64,000 nt of DNA from Polynucleobacter sp. es-MAR-4. Lineage in GTDB: Bacteria > Pseudomonadota > Gammaproteobacteria > Burkholderiales > Burkholderiaceae. The notes beneath the pieces are model-generated. The model was not told where the DNA came from. It was given only the letters and a program-made list of their open reading frames with translations, and searched no databases. The DNA lies in contig NZ_JACVPF010000001.1 in NCBI RefSeq assembly GCF_018882055.1, forward strand, positions 1 to 64,000, read 5' to 3'. Every line of letters begins with the position of its first letter. Within the stretch, counting starts at the first letter, position 1. Of this stretch, positions 16,037 through 25,148 are shown piece by piece. A program made the translations under genes and the position numbers.

Positions 16037-17106
16037 TGGATCACCGCCAAACTGGAGCGGGGTAAAAAAACTGCCAGAGAACAAAGCGCCGGCATCAAAT
16101 CAACAGCTATATCAAGCATTTTCTCAAGCATATGAGTTGGTTTTGACGGCTATCGGAGTTGGCCGCCTCAAATCCATTGAGTTATTCGAGGCCCCGTAGA
16201 GGTGTTTGTTGGATATTGCTTTAATGGCCCTGCCAATTGAATTCCCCGTAGCCGCTGAGACATCGCCATGCGGGGCATGAAAGCACAAATCATCCGATGG
16301 GACATTATAAAAAGGCTTGAAAACCGCATTATGTTTGAGAGGTTTAATCACTTGCTATGTGTAATTGGGTATTAAGATTGACCAATCGTAACAACAAACT
16401 ATTCGCACTTACACCCCCTATTTGCGGGGCTTGCTAAGCACAGAAGTCACGCTAAATTGAACTAGATTTTAATGGCGATTCTTTTTGGTCTTGGTGTATG
16501 CGATTCTCCCATCAGAAATGGTGAGGGGATTAAATAAAAGAAACAAAATCGCTATTTGTCGGTCTTTATAGAATTTCGTCTGAAAAATTTACGGTATAGA
16601 CAAAGTCCTTGTAGACACCATATCGGGAATACTCCATTCTTAGATAAATATCGAAAGCGGTGTTGATTTTGCATGCAGGGATTTCTAAAGCCCATTGGAG
16701 GCTATCTATGTAAAGACTATTTCTGCTATCGGTTGCCGGTAGCAACTTATATAAAAAGGGATGGTAATCCAGTTATTTCATGGGAGATGAATCTTGTATA
16801 AAAATTAATCTTTAAACATCAGCACGTAAATAGTTTTTTCTTTAATAAAATATTGTGACCGCATTGGCTATAAAGGCGGGTTGCGGACCAATGAAAGTGC
16901 CTTGCATCTACCTATGCGCTACTAACTGATAGCGGTGCCATTTGAAAACTTAGATGTCTGGGTGGGAAAAGTGGCTTCTCTGGCACCCTGAAGGTAAATA
17001 TTGTTTTCCCTAGTCATGGCCTCTCACCGGTCACGAGCAGTGCTGTTTCTAGTCTTAGGTGACTCTGCTTTGTAGTTATTTATAAGTCACCCTATCTAAT
17101 CCTTAC
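16037..17106. other. Long gene-poor stretch
   Basis: About 1 kb without a convincing gene. A GTG-started 75-codon minus ORF at 16124-16351 (contains DDLCFHAPHGDVSAATGN) has no ribosome site and is left uncalled. A small hairpin CCCCTATTTGCGGGG occurs at about 16413-16428. Around 16940-17010 one plus frame reads VPFENLDVWVGKVASLAP then stops, perhaps a gene relic. Base composition is AT-rich like other decayed intergenic zones of the window. Confidence 0.4.
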
Positions 17107-17760
17107 TTAAATCTCTGAAAATATCGCGTTTTCAGGTAAGCGAGATTTGGGTGTTTTAGCATTAAAATCTTCACTTGCGCGATAGCCTAAGGCAACCACC
17201 ACCACGCTACACAAATTTTTGCTTGACAAGTTGAGCTCACCATCCAAAATAGCCGCATCAAAACCCTCCATTGGGCACGCATCAATACCGAGCGTGCCCG
17301 CACCTAGTAACAAGGTCCCAAGTGCTAGATATACCTGTTTCTCAATCCAGGCAGAGATGCCAGCATCGGATTGGCGGTTTAGACCAACAAAAAAGCGACG
17401 CCCATTATCTTGTCCTTGGCGCGTCTGATCGTTTGGAAAACGTCCATCTTGCTGCTCTTGAGCAAGCAGTGTTTCAAGGTAATCTTCATCAATATTCTTA
17501 CGCGCGCAAAAAACTAGAATATGTGAAGCGTTTTTCACCTTGGCTTCATTGAAGGAGAAGGAGCCTGATGTAGCTTTGGCAATCCGAGCTTTACCAGCAT
17601 CATCGTTGGCAATAATAAAGTGCCAAGGTTGTGAGTTAACCGATGATGGTGCATAACGCAAAAGCTCTCGTAGTTGCTCAATAAGTTCTGGCGCAATTTT
17701 AAGGGTGCTATCAAAAGATTTGGTGGTGTAGCGTGCTTTTGCAACGTCTGTAATTTTCAT
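17107..17760 (-). CDS. nfsB: Oxygen-insensitive NAD(P)H nitroreductase NfsB
   Basis: FMN-dependent dihydropteridine/nitro reductase, 217 residues, the same length as E. coli NfsB. Shared blocks include ARYTTKSFD, YAPSSVNSQPWHFIIA, SFNEAKVKNASHILVFCA, AWIEKQVYLALGTLLLGAGT, MEGFDAAILDGE and DFNAKTPKSRLPEN. It reduces nitroaromatics and quinones by two-electron steps in the cytoplasm. It lies 27 bases downstream of the nemA-type gene in the same direction, so an operon for reducing electrophiles is likely. Confidence 0.95.
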   Translation of the reverse strand: MKITDVAKARYTTKSFDSTLKIAPELIEQLRELLRYAPSSVNSQPWHFIIANDDAGKARIAKATSGSFSFNEAKVKNASHILVFCARKNIDEDYLETLLAQEQQDGRFPNDQTRQGQDNGRRFFVGLNRQSDAGISAWIEKQVYLALGTLLLGAGTLGIDACPMEGFDAAILDGELNLSSKNLCSVVVVALGYRASEDFNAKTPKSRLPENAIFSEI

Positions 17761-17787
17761 CGTAACCTTTTTTTGAAATAAATAAAA

Positions 17788-18882
17788 TTAACTTAGGGAA
17801 GGGTAGTCGATATAACCTTGTGCATTGCCTCCAAATAGTGTGCTGGGGTCAAATTCGGCTAAGGGGGCATTGAGCATAAAGCGTTTGGGCAGGTCAGGGT
17901 TGGCGATAAATGGCCGCCCAAAAGCCACTAGATCTACTAAGCCACCAGCCAATATAGCCTCTGCTCGAGCGGCAGAATAGTTGCCTGCCACCATGATTTT
18001 TCCCTGATAAGTTTGACGTAATTTTTGCCTGAACCCGTCGTCAATTTGCGGCGCATCATCCCAATCAGCCTCGGCTAAATGAATATATGCTACCTGCATA
18101 GCTTCTAGTCGCTCCGCCAATGCAAGAGTGGCAGTAATAATGTCGGGACAATTCATGTTTCGCTGCGTAATGAAGGGGGCTATCCGAATACCGGTTCGCG
18201 CCGCACCAATCTCAGTTACAACTGCGGATGCTACATCACAGGCAAAGCGAATGCGATTTTCTAAAGTTCCGCCGTACTCATCTGTCCGATGGTTGGAGGT
18301 AGTACGCAAAAACTGATCAATTAAATAGCCATTCCCACCATGAATTTCAACGCCATCAAAACCTGCGCGCATGGCATTTGCTGCGCCATGACGAAAGTCG
18401 GCGATTACATTCTGAATATCTATTGCGCTCAGGGCACGTGGTACTGGGCATTCAAGCATACGACCAATGCCGTCAGAGCCTACCACCCAAACCTGAGCAT
18501 TGGGTGCGAGAGCTGAGGGTGCAACGGGCATGCCATCGGTATGAAAGCTAGGATGAGACATGCGGCCCACATGCCAAAGCTGCAACACAATTCGCCCGCC
18601 CGCATCGTGTACTTCTTGCGTAACTCTGCGCCAGCCTTGAACCTGAGCTTCACTATAAATGCCGGGCGTAAAGCTATAGCCTTGGCCCTGCTGGGAAATT
18701 TGCGTGGCCTCGGTAATGATTAGGCCGGCACTTGCCCTTTGTGCATAGTAGGTGGCCATCTCAATGCTTGGGATGTCGCCTGGTTGAGCGGTGCGTGCCC
18801 TTGTCATCGGGGCCATAACAACTCGATTTGGTAGACGCATTAATCCTAGCGAGATAGATTCAAATAGATTGTTGGATGGCAT
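17788..18882 (-). CDS. nemA: Old-yellow-enzyme alkene reductase (NemA-like)
   Basis: FMN-dependent ene-reductase of 364 residues, the usual length. FMN and substrate features visible: LPNRVVMAPMTRARTAQPGD near the N-terminus, VLQLWHVGRMSHP, and the active-site segment VEIHGGNGYLIDQFLRT, in which His-x-x-Asn replaces the His-x-x-His of some family members (the His/Asn pair is also known, as in OYE1). YGGTLENRIRF and GRPFIANPDLPKR are typical. It acts on N-ethylmaleimide, enones and nitrate esters. No NemR-type repressor adjoins it. Confidence 0.93.
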   Translation of the reverse strand: MPSNNLFESISLGLMRLPNRVVMAPMTRARTAQPGDIPSIEMATYYAQRASAGLIITEATQISQQGQGYSFTPGIYSEAQVQGWRRVTQEVHDAGGRIVLQLWHVGRMSHPSFHTDGMPVAPSALAPNAQVWVVGSDGIGRMLECPVPRALSAIDIQNVIADFRHGAANAMRAGFDGVEIHGGNGYLIDQFLRTTSNHRTDEYGGTLENRIRFACDVASAVVTEIGAARTGIRIAPFITQRNMNCPDIITATLALAERLEAMQVAYIHLAEADWDDAPQIDDGFRQKLRQTYQGKIMVAGNYSAARAEAILAGGLVDLVAFGRPFIANPDLPKRFMLNAPLAEFDPSTLFGGNAQGYIDYPSLS

Positions 18883-19115
18883 TTTGCTAACTCTGTTTTT
18901 AATTTTGATTCTGATTCCGGTTAGTGTTGCACATCAGAGCAAAGTATCAAATAGTGGTTTTCGATATCCCGTATTTTAGGGATAGCTGTGAATCTAGTCG
19001 GCGGGTTTAATGATGAAATATCAAAATCAGGTGATTCATTTATGTGTAACGCAAACTTACTTAATTATTAATTTATTGAAGCCCATTAATTGGTGTTTAT
19101 GCCACTTAATAAAAG

Positions 19116-19973
19116 ATGGATAAGTCGATTTTTCTTGGGCATTCAATGCCCATACCAGTTAATATGCCCTTTCGAGCCTCACAAAGAACTGCCCTCAAAA
19201 TTTTAGCTAAGCCCCATTTGGTAATGAGAGCAAGAAGATGCTTGCAAGCAGAATCTCTTCAGTCAATAAAAAATAACTACAAATTTCATTATTTAAGAAT
19301 TACTAAAAGGAATATCAATTTTATAAATGGCTCGATGAACTTGAGGGAGAAAATTTATAGCTTTCATTACACCATCTTGTCCAAAATATTTAATAAGGGC
19401 TTTGTAGATTTAATTTGCCATGAAGGTGCGGTTCTTTGGCGGTCTTATGCCAACCCTGAATTGGCGATTTACTTAAAACAAGGGCATAAAGAATTTAGAG
19501 ATGGTGAAATAGAGTTGCAGTTTAAGCATGCATCTAAAGTGATCTATTGCATGGGGTTCACTTTAGTCCCAAAGAATGTTTTGCACGCAGGAAGCGATAG
19601 TGGTGTATTAATTACAAGGGTTCAAGGTTCGACTGGCTATTTAGATTTTTTGAAATCTATCAAAAATGACATTGCGGATGTTGGTGTAAATCACTTGCTT
19701 TTTGCTGCGATGAGGGGCTTATCGGCTTACATGGGATTTCAATCTATTTTTGGGGTCAGAGCAAAATTTCAGTCTTACTATATACCAAGCCGATTTGATA
19801 GATTTAACAATACGTATGATAATTTTTGGCAAGCGCTCCAAGCCACAAAAGTCTCTGGTGCTTTTTACCGGCTACCGACTCCATATATAGACAAAGATAT
19901 TTCGAAGATCTCACAACGTCACAGAAGTAGAGTGCGAAAGAAGCGTCAGCTTAAGATGCCATTGTTAATTTGA
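19116..19973 (+). CDS. VirK/YbjX family protein (DUF535)
   Basis: Single gene of 285 residues. The family is recognised from LHYTIL-like FHYTILSKIF, the GEIELQFKHASKVIYCMGFT block, LLFAAMRGLSAYMGFQSIFGV and the basic C-terminal QRHRSRVRKKRQ. There is no signal peptide. In enterics VirK/YbjX affects surface proteins and resistance to cationic peptides. The start used is an ATG after AAAAG; the first 20-30 residues are poorly conserved, so a later ATG is possible. It is flanked by gene-poor DNA on both sides. Confidence 0.8.
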   Translation: MDKSIFLGHSMPIPVNMPFRASQRTALKILAKPHLVMRARRCLQAESLQSIKNNYKFHYLRITKRNINFINGSMNLREKIYSFHYTILSKIFNKGFVDLICHEGAVLWRSYANPELAIYLKQGHKEFRDGEIELQFKHASKVIYCMGFTLVPKNVLHAGSDSGVLITRVQGSTGYLDFLKSIKNDIADVGVNHLLFAAMRGLSAYMGFQSIFGVRAKFQSYYIPSRFDRFNNTYDNFWQALQATKVSGAFYRLPTPYIDKDISKISQRHRSRVRKKRQLKMPLLI

Positions 19974-20221
19974 CCTTTTCCAAGCTAATTCAGTTGAATC
20001 CTGATACATCAAACAGGTCTTCACACCCTTGGTTTGCAACGCAGCATCAGGATGATTTCTCGCCTGAATTATGAAATTATTTAATTGCGACTGCTAAGAG
20101 ATTGGCTTAATTCCATCCATTCTAAAAGTTTTTTGGAGGTTGCTAAGAATGGGGTTGGGAAAGTTGAATCGTCGAATAAGGGTGTGTCGGAAATTATTTC
20201 CAAGAATGTAGCAATTAAATG
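19974..20221. other. Gene-free stretch before tautomerase relic
   Basis: No complete ORF with a start. One plus frame just before 20222 reads KNGVGKVESSNKGVSEII without an initiation site, possibly a relic. Nothing else is seen. Confidence 0.35.
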
Positions 20222-20587
20222 ATGTCTAAAATTAAGATTTACGGACTTAAAGGGGTTCTAAAAAGATATCAAACCCACCTATCTTCTGTAATTCATTGGG
20301 CGGCAGTAGAGATCTTGACTTATCCAGTTGATAGGAAATTTCATCGCTTTATTGGTTAAGAGTAATTTGATTTTATCTCCTCCCTTTTTTATCGAAGATC
20401 ACGCTGCGCCATCATCGAAATTTCAATTTTTGAAGGCAGATCTGTTGGATTCAAGAGGCTGCTTATTAAATTACTATTTCAATGTATGGAGCAAGAAGTT
20501 GGCATAGCCCTGCAAGATGTTGAAATCGTCATCTTCGAAACCCAAAAATATAATCATGGGGTTTGGGATGATGTGGTGATGGGTTGA
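20222..20587 (+). pseudogene. Tautomerase-family pseudogene
   Basis: One continuous frame of 122 codons carries the family hallmarks but has two in-frame TAA codons at 20357 and 20363. The first half reads MSKIKIYGLKGVLKRYQT, SSVIHWAAVEILTYPVDRKF and HRFIG. The second half reads CAIIEISIFEGRSVGFKRLL, MEQEVGIALQDVEIVIFET and NHGVW, then stops early. Functional relatives continue with a further strand after NWG. Both stops are one base from a sense codon, so decay is recent. Relatives are trimeric 4-oxalocrotonate-tautomerase-like enzymes. Confidence 0.85.
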
Positions 20588-21068
20588 CTCTGGGTTATGG
20601 GGTTATCGTTTAGGTGGCTCAACGACTATTCTTATTGAGGCTGCTTGCAGCCCATGAAAAGGCAATAAATTAAGCCTTATTTTCGCTGGATGCAAAATGA
20701 ATGTGCTCAAAAATACCCCTGTTATTTCTGACCCGATTACAAATTACCTTTGTAATAATTTGAAAATAACGCTGTAAAAATGTAGGCAACCATCTTTTCA
20801 TGAGAAATTTCCTTTGGAATTCACAGCTGTCATTGGATTTTTTGCTTGCCAATCTTCTATACAATCAAACGGGTCGGTATTGGATTTGCTTTATCTGAAT
20901 TGAGTTATGAGTCACCAATAAAAAGCAGTAATTTGCCAACCAGTACGATAATGTGACCGAGCTAAATGCCTTAAGGTCTTGTTTGGCTAGTAAGCATTCT
21001 CTTCTGTTGCCTTAATAAATGACTAAAAAGGACTGCTATTTAATCGATTTGATGAAGGCGAATATTAA
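20588..21068. other. Intergenic stretch upstream of the adhesin module
   Basis: No gene seen; a 64-codon minus ORF at 20670-20864 lacks a ribosome site and known features. The region should hold the promoter of the sensor kinase gene at 21069, but no clear box was identified. Confidence 0.4.
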
Positions 21069-22541
21069 ATGGAACAAATCAATCAGCTGATTTTTATTGT
21101 CTATGCATTGGTGCTTTTGGGGATTTTGACTAGCACCCTAGGGCAAGATAACGCTTCTAGCCCATTGATAGCTGGTGGCTATTGGTCCAGCTCTTTGTTG
21201 TTGCGGGCTAGCTCCTTATTTACTTGGGCAGCATTGCCTATTTTTGGAGAATTTTTGCTCGATGTTGCCAATGGCGCATACCTTGCCTCGAGCGTTACTC
21301 TTTGCCTCTTATTTCGCTCTTGGAATGCCAAGATCAATGCTCGGCTGTTGGTGTTCTTGATGCTATGCTGGATTTTTGTGATGGTTGCGTTTCATTTTTT
21401 GCGATTACAGCCGGATAGCTTTGCTCAACGCGTGATGTTAGTGACTATCCCGATTATCCTTTTGGAATCTTGGCAAATATATGAACTTGTAAGGCAGCTC
21501 AGAAGTGATAAGTCTTTTACGCTGAGGATCTTAATTGTTTCGGTGTTTTTGCAAGCTGTGCTCGCATTTTTAAGAATGTCTGTGACATGGTTTAATCATG
21601 ATGATTCAGTTGCAAATATTTTGCAGCAAAAATCTTCAATTGCGTTTATGTTTATTGCGAACATGAGTGCGAACTTGCTTTGTTATGTCATGGTAAGTAG
21701 TCTTCTATTTCAAAAGCTCTGGAAGTCCGCCTCTAATTCTCTCAATGAGATACTGCAAAAGACGCGTGATCTAAAGTCCGCCCAACAAGAAAAAGAAGAG
21801 ATGGAGGAGTTAAATAGCGCTCTAGAGGTGCTCCTCGCTGAAAAGAACCAATTTGTCAAAAAGTTAACAATGTCTGAGAAGCTCAGCAATATGGGCACCA
21901 TGGTGAGCTCATTGGCCCATGAAATTAATCAACCACTTGGCGCTATTCGCCTCAATACCGATTTCTTGGAGCAGCGTCTTATGAAAAACGGTGATCTTGT
22001 GCGTTATCAGGATATCTTGAGTCGCATTCAACATGATGGTGAGCGGGCAGCCAATACCATTACTAAGTTGCGCCATTTTTTTTACTCTGGTAGCGGCGAG
22101 TTTGAGTTGTTTAATTTGAGTGTTTTGATTAAGGATGTCGTAGCAATCGCCTCACCCGAGGCTAATTCCCGTAAAGTCTCTCTGATTGCCGATGTTCCCA
22201 AAGACGCTATGGTTAATGGCGACCCCAGTCAGTTGCAAATGGTGATTCTCAATTTGCTTAATAACGCCATGGAGGCCCTGCGAGCCAATTCTGGCGAAAA
22301 AATCGTTCATATCAGACTGAGTCGCTTATCTCAGTCGACCGAGGTCGAGGTGATTGATAATGGCCCGGGGGTGGCAAACGTAGTGCAACTATTTGAGCTC
22401 TTTAATACCACCAAGGAGTCTGGCATGGGAGTGGGTTTATGGTTAAGCCGCTCTATCATGGAGCTTCATGGGGGCAATATTACCGTTGTTAATCCAGGCG
22501 AGGCGGGAGCTATTTTTAAACTACGCTTCCCAAACCCTTAA
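21069..22541 (+). CDS. Sensor histidine kinase of adhesin module
   Basis: Membrane kinase of 490 residues. The first 215 residues form about seven membrane helices, a sensor layout without a large periplasmic loop. A coiled-coil linker follows (residues 222-262). The dimerisation box MVSSLAHEINQPLGAIRLNT carries phospho-acceptor His284. The ATP-binding domain has LLNNAMEALRAN (N-box), VIDNGPGV (G1) and GVGLWLSRSIMELHGG (G2). The cognate regulator gene follows after 85 bases and the TPS genes after that, so the kinase probably controls adhesin secretion. The signal is unknown; seven-helix sensors often detect membrane-soluble cues. Confidence 0.92.
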   Translation: MEQINQLIFIVYALVLLGILTSTLGQDNASSPLIAGGYWSSSLLLRASSLFTWAALPIFGEFLLDVANGAYLASSVTLCLLFRSWNAKINARLLVFLMLCWIFVMVAFHFLRLQPDSFAQRVMLVTIPIILLESWQIYELVRQLRSDKSFTLRILIVSVFLQAVLAFLRMSVTWFNHDDSVANILQQKSSIAFMFIANMSANLLCYVMVSSLLFQKLWKSASNSLNEILQKTRDLKSAQQEKEEMEELNSALEVLLAEKNQFVKKLTMSEKLSNMGTMVSSLAHEINQPLGAIRLNTDFLEQRLMKNGDLVRYQDILSRIQHDGERAANTITKLRHFFYSGSGEFELFNLSVLIKDVVAIASPEANSRKVSLIADVPKDAMVNGDPSQLQMVILNLLNNAMEALRANSGEKIVHIRLSRLSQSTEVEVIDNGPGVANVVQLFELFNTTKESGMGVGLWLSRSIMELHGGNITVVNPGEAGAIFKLRFPNP

Positions 22542-22626
22542 TTTCTTATTATAAATCATGGGGTTATCTCCAAACTGGTGATACTATTATTTTTACCTGC
22601 GTTGGTAAACTGCTTGGGATCTATTT

Positions 22627-23253
22627 ATGCAGCCTGTAAGTGGTAATTTGTATTTGATTGACGATGATCATTCAATGCGTAATTCACTCTCTCATATGTT
22701 GAGGGAGAATGGTTACATGGTGCAAGATTTTGGTAGCGCCCATGATTTTCTGAATCGCTCGACCCCAATGTCTCCTGCTGCTATTTTATTGGATATGCAA
22801 ATGCCTGATATGACGGGGGTAGAGCTGCAGGAGCGCTTAATTACAATGGAGCGCTTCACGCCGATTGTCTTTATTAGCGGCCAAAGCCATCCACAGCAAA
22901 TTGTCGATGGCTTGAAAAATGGTGCTATCGACTTCCTATTAAAGCCTTTTGGCTTAAAACAATTGCTTGAATCAATTAATCGCGCAATCAAGCTGGATGA
23001 CAGCCTAACCCAAAGGCTGGCAAGTGGTACACAAGCGATTAACAGTTTTAAATCGCTCACACCGCGAGAGCGTGAGGTATGCGATTGGCTGGTTAAGGGG
23101 CTGCAAAGCAAGGATGTTGCGCAAAAACTGGGCGTTGCACCTCGCACAGTGAAGATTCAAAAAGCAAAGATGATGAAGAAGATGGGGGTATCATCAGTTC
23201 AGGAGCTTGCAACGCTTTATGTAAAAAATCAATTAGATCAATGTAGTAAGTAG
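22627..23253 (+). CDS. LuxR/FixJ-type response regulator
   Basis: Two-domain regulator of 208 residues. The receiver has the acidic pair in YLIDDDHSMRNS, the phospho-acceptor Asp56 in AAILLDMQMPDMTG, a Ser in FISGQSH and Lys in FLLKPFGLK. The output domain has the LuxR HTH LTPREREVCDWLVKGLQSKD with VAQKLGVAPRTVKIQKAKMM. It ends eight bases before tpsB, so it is probably co-transcribed with the genes it controls. The arrangement resembles FixJ-class regulators. Confidence 0.93.
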   Translation: MQPVSGNLYLIDDDHSMRNSLSHMLRENGYMVQDFGSAHDFLNRSTPMSPAAILLDMQMPDMTGVELQERLITMERFTPIVFISGQSHPQQIVDGLKNGAIDFLLKPFGLKQLLESINRAIKLDDSLTQRLASGTQAINSFKSLTPREREVCDWLVKGLQSKDVAQKLGVAPRTVKIQKAKMMKKMGVSSVQELATLYVKNQLDQCSK

Positions 23254-23261
23254 GTATTTTT

Positions 23262-24998
23262 ATGAAGAGATTAAAACTCGCTAATCCCCGCCGTTTGTCG
23301 GTAAATATGATTCTGAGTGCAACCCTTGCATTGATGGCCGGCTCAACATTTGGCCAGGAAACCCCGAATGCTGGAGCTTTGCAGCGCGAATTGGAGCTCC
23401 AGTTAGAGCGCTCACAGCCTGCACCCCAGGCCCAACCTAAGAAGTCGCCTGTGCCACGTAAAGCAAAGCCGGATGAGCAAACACTTGATATTAAAGGCTT
23501 TCGCTTCATGGGTAATACCTTATTAAGTGATGACCAGCTCCAAGCGGTGGTAAAGCCTTGGGTAGGAAAAGCCATCCCCTTTAGCGTGTTAAATGACGTG
23601 ACTGCCGCCATTCAGAATTATTACTTCACCAAGGGTCGCATAGCTCAAGTAAGCGTGCCACCGCAGGAGGTAAAAGATGGCATTGTTGAGCTCAGGATTA
23701 CTGAAGGCAAGATGGGTAAGGTCAGTGTTATTCAACTCAACCCTGACAAGCCGGCACGATTTTCAGTGGAGCGTGCCAAGCTCTTTTTAAGCAAGGGTAA
23801 TAATGGCGGACAGTTCATTGATACCAAGGCGCTTGAGCGTGGCACGTTGCTTCTCAATGAGGCTTCCGGAATTCGTACCTCAGGTGGTTTTGAGGCCGGA
23901 AGCGATTCAGGAACAAGCGATTACGTTGCTCAAATTGCAGAAACCCCTTTTTTTACCGGTCAGTTAGCTGCATCTAACTATGGCTCCCCTAGCACGGGGA
24001 CTGCACAAGCCATTGCCAGCCTAAGTTTTAATAACCTTTCCGGCCTGGGTGATCAAGTGGCCTTAGACGTCGTGCAGACCTTGGGCTCAGGCTATGTTCA
24101 GGGGGCTTACAATATCCCTGTGGGCTCTGATGGTTGGAAGGCGGGGGTGCAGGCTTCTTATTTGCAGTACAAAACACTTCCCAGTTGGAATTCCATTCAA
24201 AGCCAGGGTTATGCCAACACCTTTAATGCCAATACGAGCTATGCACTGCAACGCAGTCAAACTGCCAATGCCAACCTTCGCTTTGCAGTTGAAAATCGCT
24301 ACTACAATAATACGCAGGGCGCAGTCACGATTAGCGACTATTTAATCAATGCCGTTACTATTGGACTCAATGGTAATTGGGCGTACTCGAATTCCAGTGT
24401 TGTGAACTATGGCGCAACATTGACCTCAGGTCATCTGGGCATCAGTAATTTGACTCAAGCCGGACAAGACACAACAGGTCCAGGCACTGCCGGTTCTTAT
24501 CAAAAATTGAGCTTTAACTTATCACATAACCAAGATTTAGAATTTCTGCCCAATACGAGCTGGCTCAACTCGGTTTACGGGCAAATCGCAAATAAAAATC
24601 TCAATAGTTCTGAGCAACTCTATATGGGTGGCCCCTATGGTGTTCGAGCATATCCAGTTGCTCAGGGTGGGGGATCTCAAGGTGCGATTTTTAGTTCTGA
24701 ACTTAATCACCGCATCAATCAAAATTGGCAGGCAGGAGTGTTTGCTGATCTAGGTATTGTTCAGCAGTACGTTAATTTGTACCCCGATTGGCAGGGACAA
24801 ACAAATGCAAATAACAACTATCAGCTTGGCGATGCGGGGCTGACAGTGAAGTATGCGTATGACACCTTTTTTATTACCGCAGTGGCGGCATATCGCATAG
24901 GAAATAACCCGCTATATACCAATTCCGGACAACAGCTTAATGCTGATAATTCCTACAAATCTGTGCAAGGTTGGATTCGGGGAGGTTGGGCGTTTTAG
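23262..24998 (+). CDS. Two-partner secretion transporter TpsB (FhaC/ShlB family)
   Basis: Outer-membrane pore of 578 residues that exports the adjacent TpsA. Signal peptide ends near GSTFGQ (residue 31). A Pro/Gln-rich linker precedes the POTRA-2 domain (about 70-150: LDIKGFRFMGNTLLSDDQLQ, IQNYYFTKGRIAQVSVPPQE). The ShlB-type barrel follows, with LYMGGPYGVRAYPVAQGGG matching the VRGY region of the lock motif. The C-terminus SVQGWIRGGWAF ends in aromatic residues as expected. A strong terminator follows, so tpsA probably has its own promoter. Confidence 0.95.
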   Translation: MKRLKLANPRRLSVNMILSATLALMAGSTFGQETPNAGALQRELELQLERSQPAPQAQPKKSPVPRKAKPDEQTLDIKGFRFMGNTLLSDDQLQAVVKPWVGKAIPFSVLNDVTAAIQNYYFTKGRIAQVSVPPQEVKDGIVELRITEGKMGKVSVIQLNPDKPARFSVERAKLFLSKGNNGGQFIDTKALERGTLLLNEASGIRTSGGFEAGSDSGTSDYVAQIAETPFFTGQLAASNYGSPSTGTAQAIASLSFNNLSGLGDQVALDVVQTLGSGYVQGAYNIPVGSDGWKAGVQASYLQYKTLPSWNSIQSQGYANTFNANTSYALQRSQTANANLRFAVENRYYNNTQGAVTISDYLINAVTIGLNGNWAYSNSSVVNYGATLTSGHLGISNLTQAGQDTTGPGTAGSYQKLSFNLSHNQDLEFLPNTSWLNSVYGQIANKNLNSSEQLYMGGPYGVRAYPVAQGGGSQGAIFSSELNHRINQNWQAGVFADLGIVQQYVNLYPDWQGQTNANNNYQLGDAGLTVKYAYDTFFITAVAAYRIGNNPLYTNSGQQLNADNSYKSVQGWIRGGWAF

Positions 24999-25023
24999 GG
25001 TTTGAAAAGCATCTCCGGAAAAT

Positions 25024-25057
25024 AAAAAGCCTAAGTCCTTGATTTAGGCTTTTTTTC
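25024..25057 (+). terminator. Terminator between tpsB and tpsA
   Basis: AAAAGCCTAA-gtccttgat-TTAGGCTTTTTTT forms a stem of about nine pairs with a long T-run. It lies 26 bases after the tpsB stop and separates transcription of the transporter from that of the exoprotein. Confidence 0.9.
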
Positions 25058-25148
25058 ACCATTAAATTTGCGCAGATAGTCCCTAGGGACTAGTGGAATA
25101 CGCTCATTCAAAAATTAGACTGTCACTTGTCTTACGCAATAACAAAAA

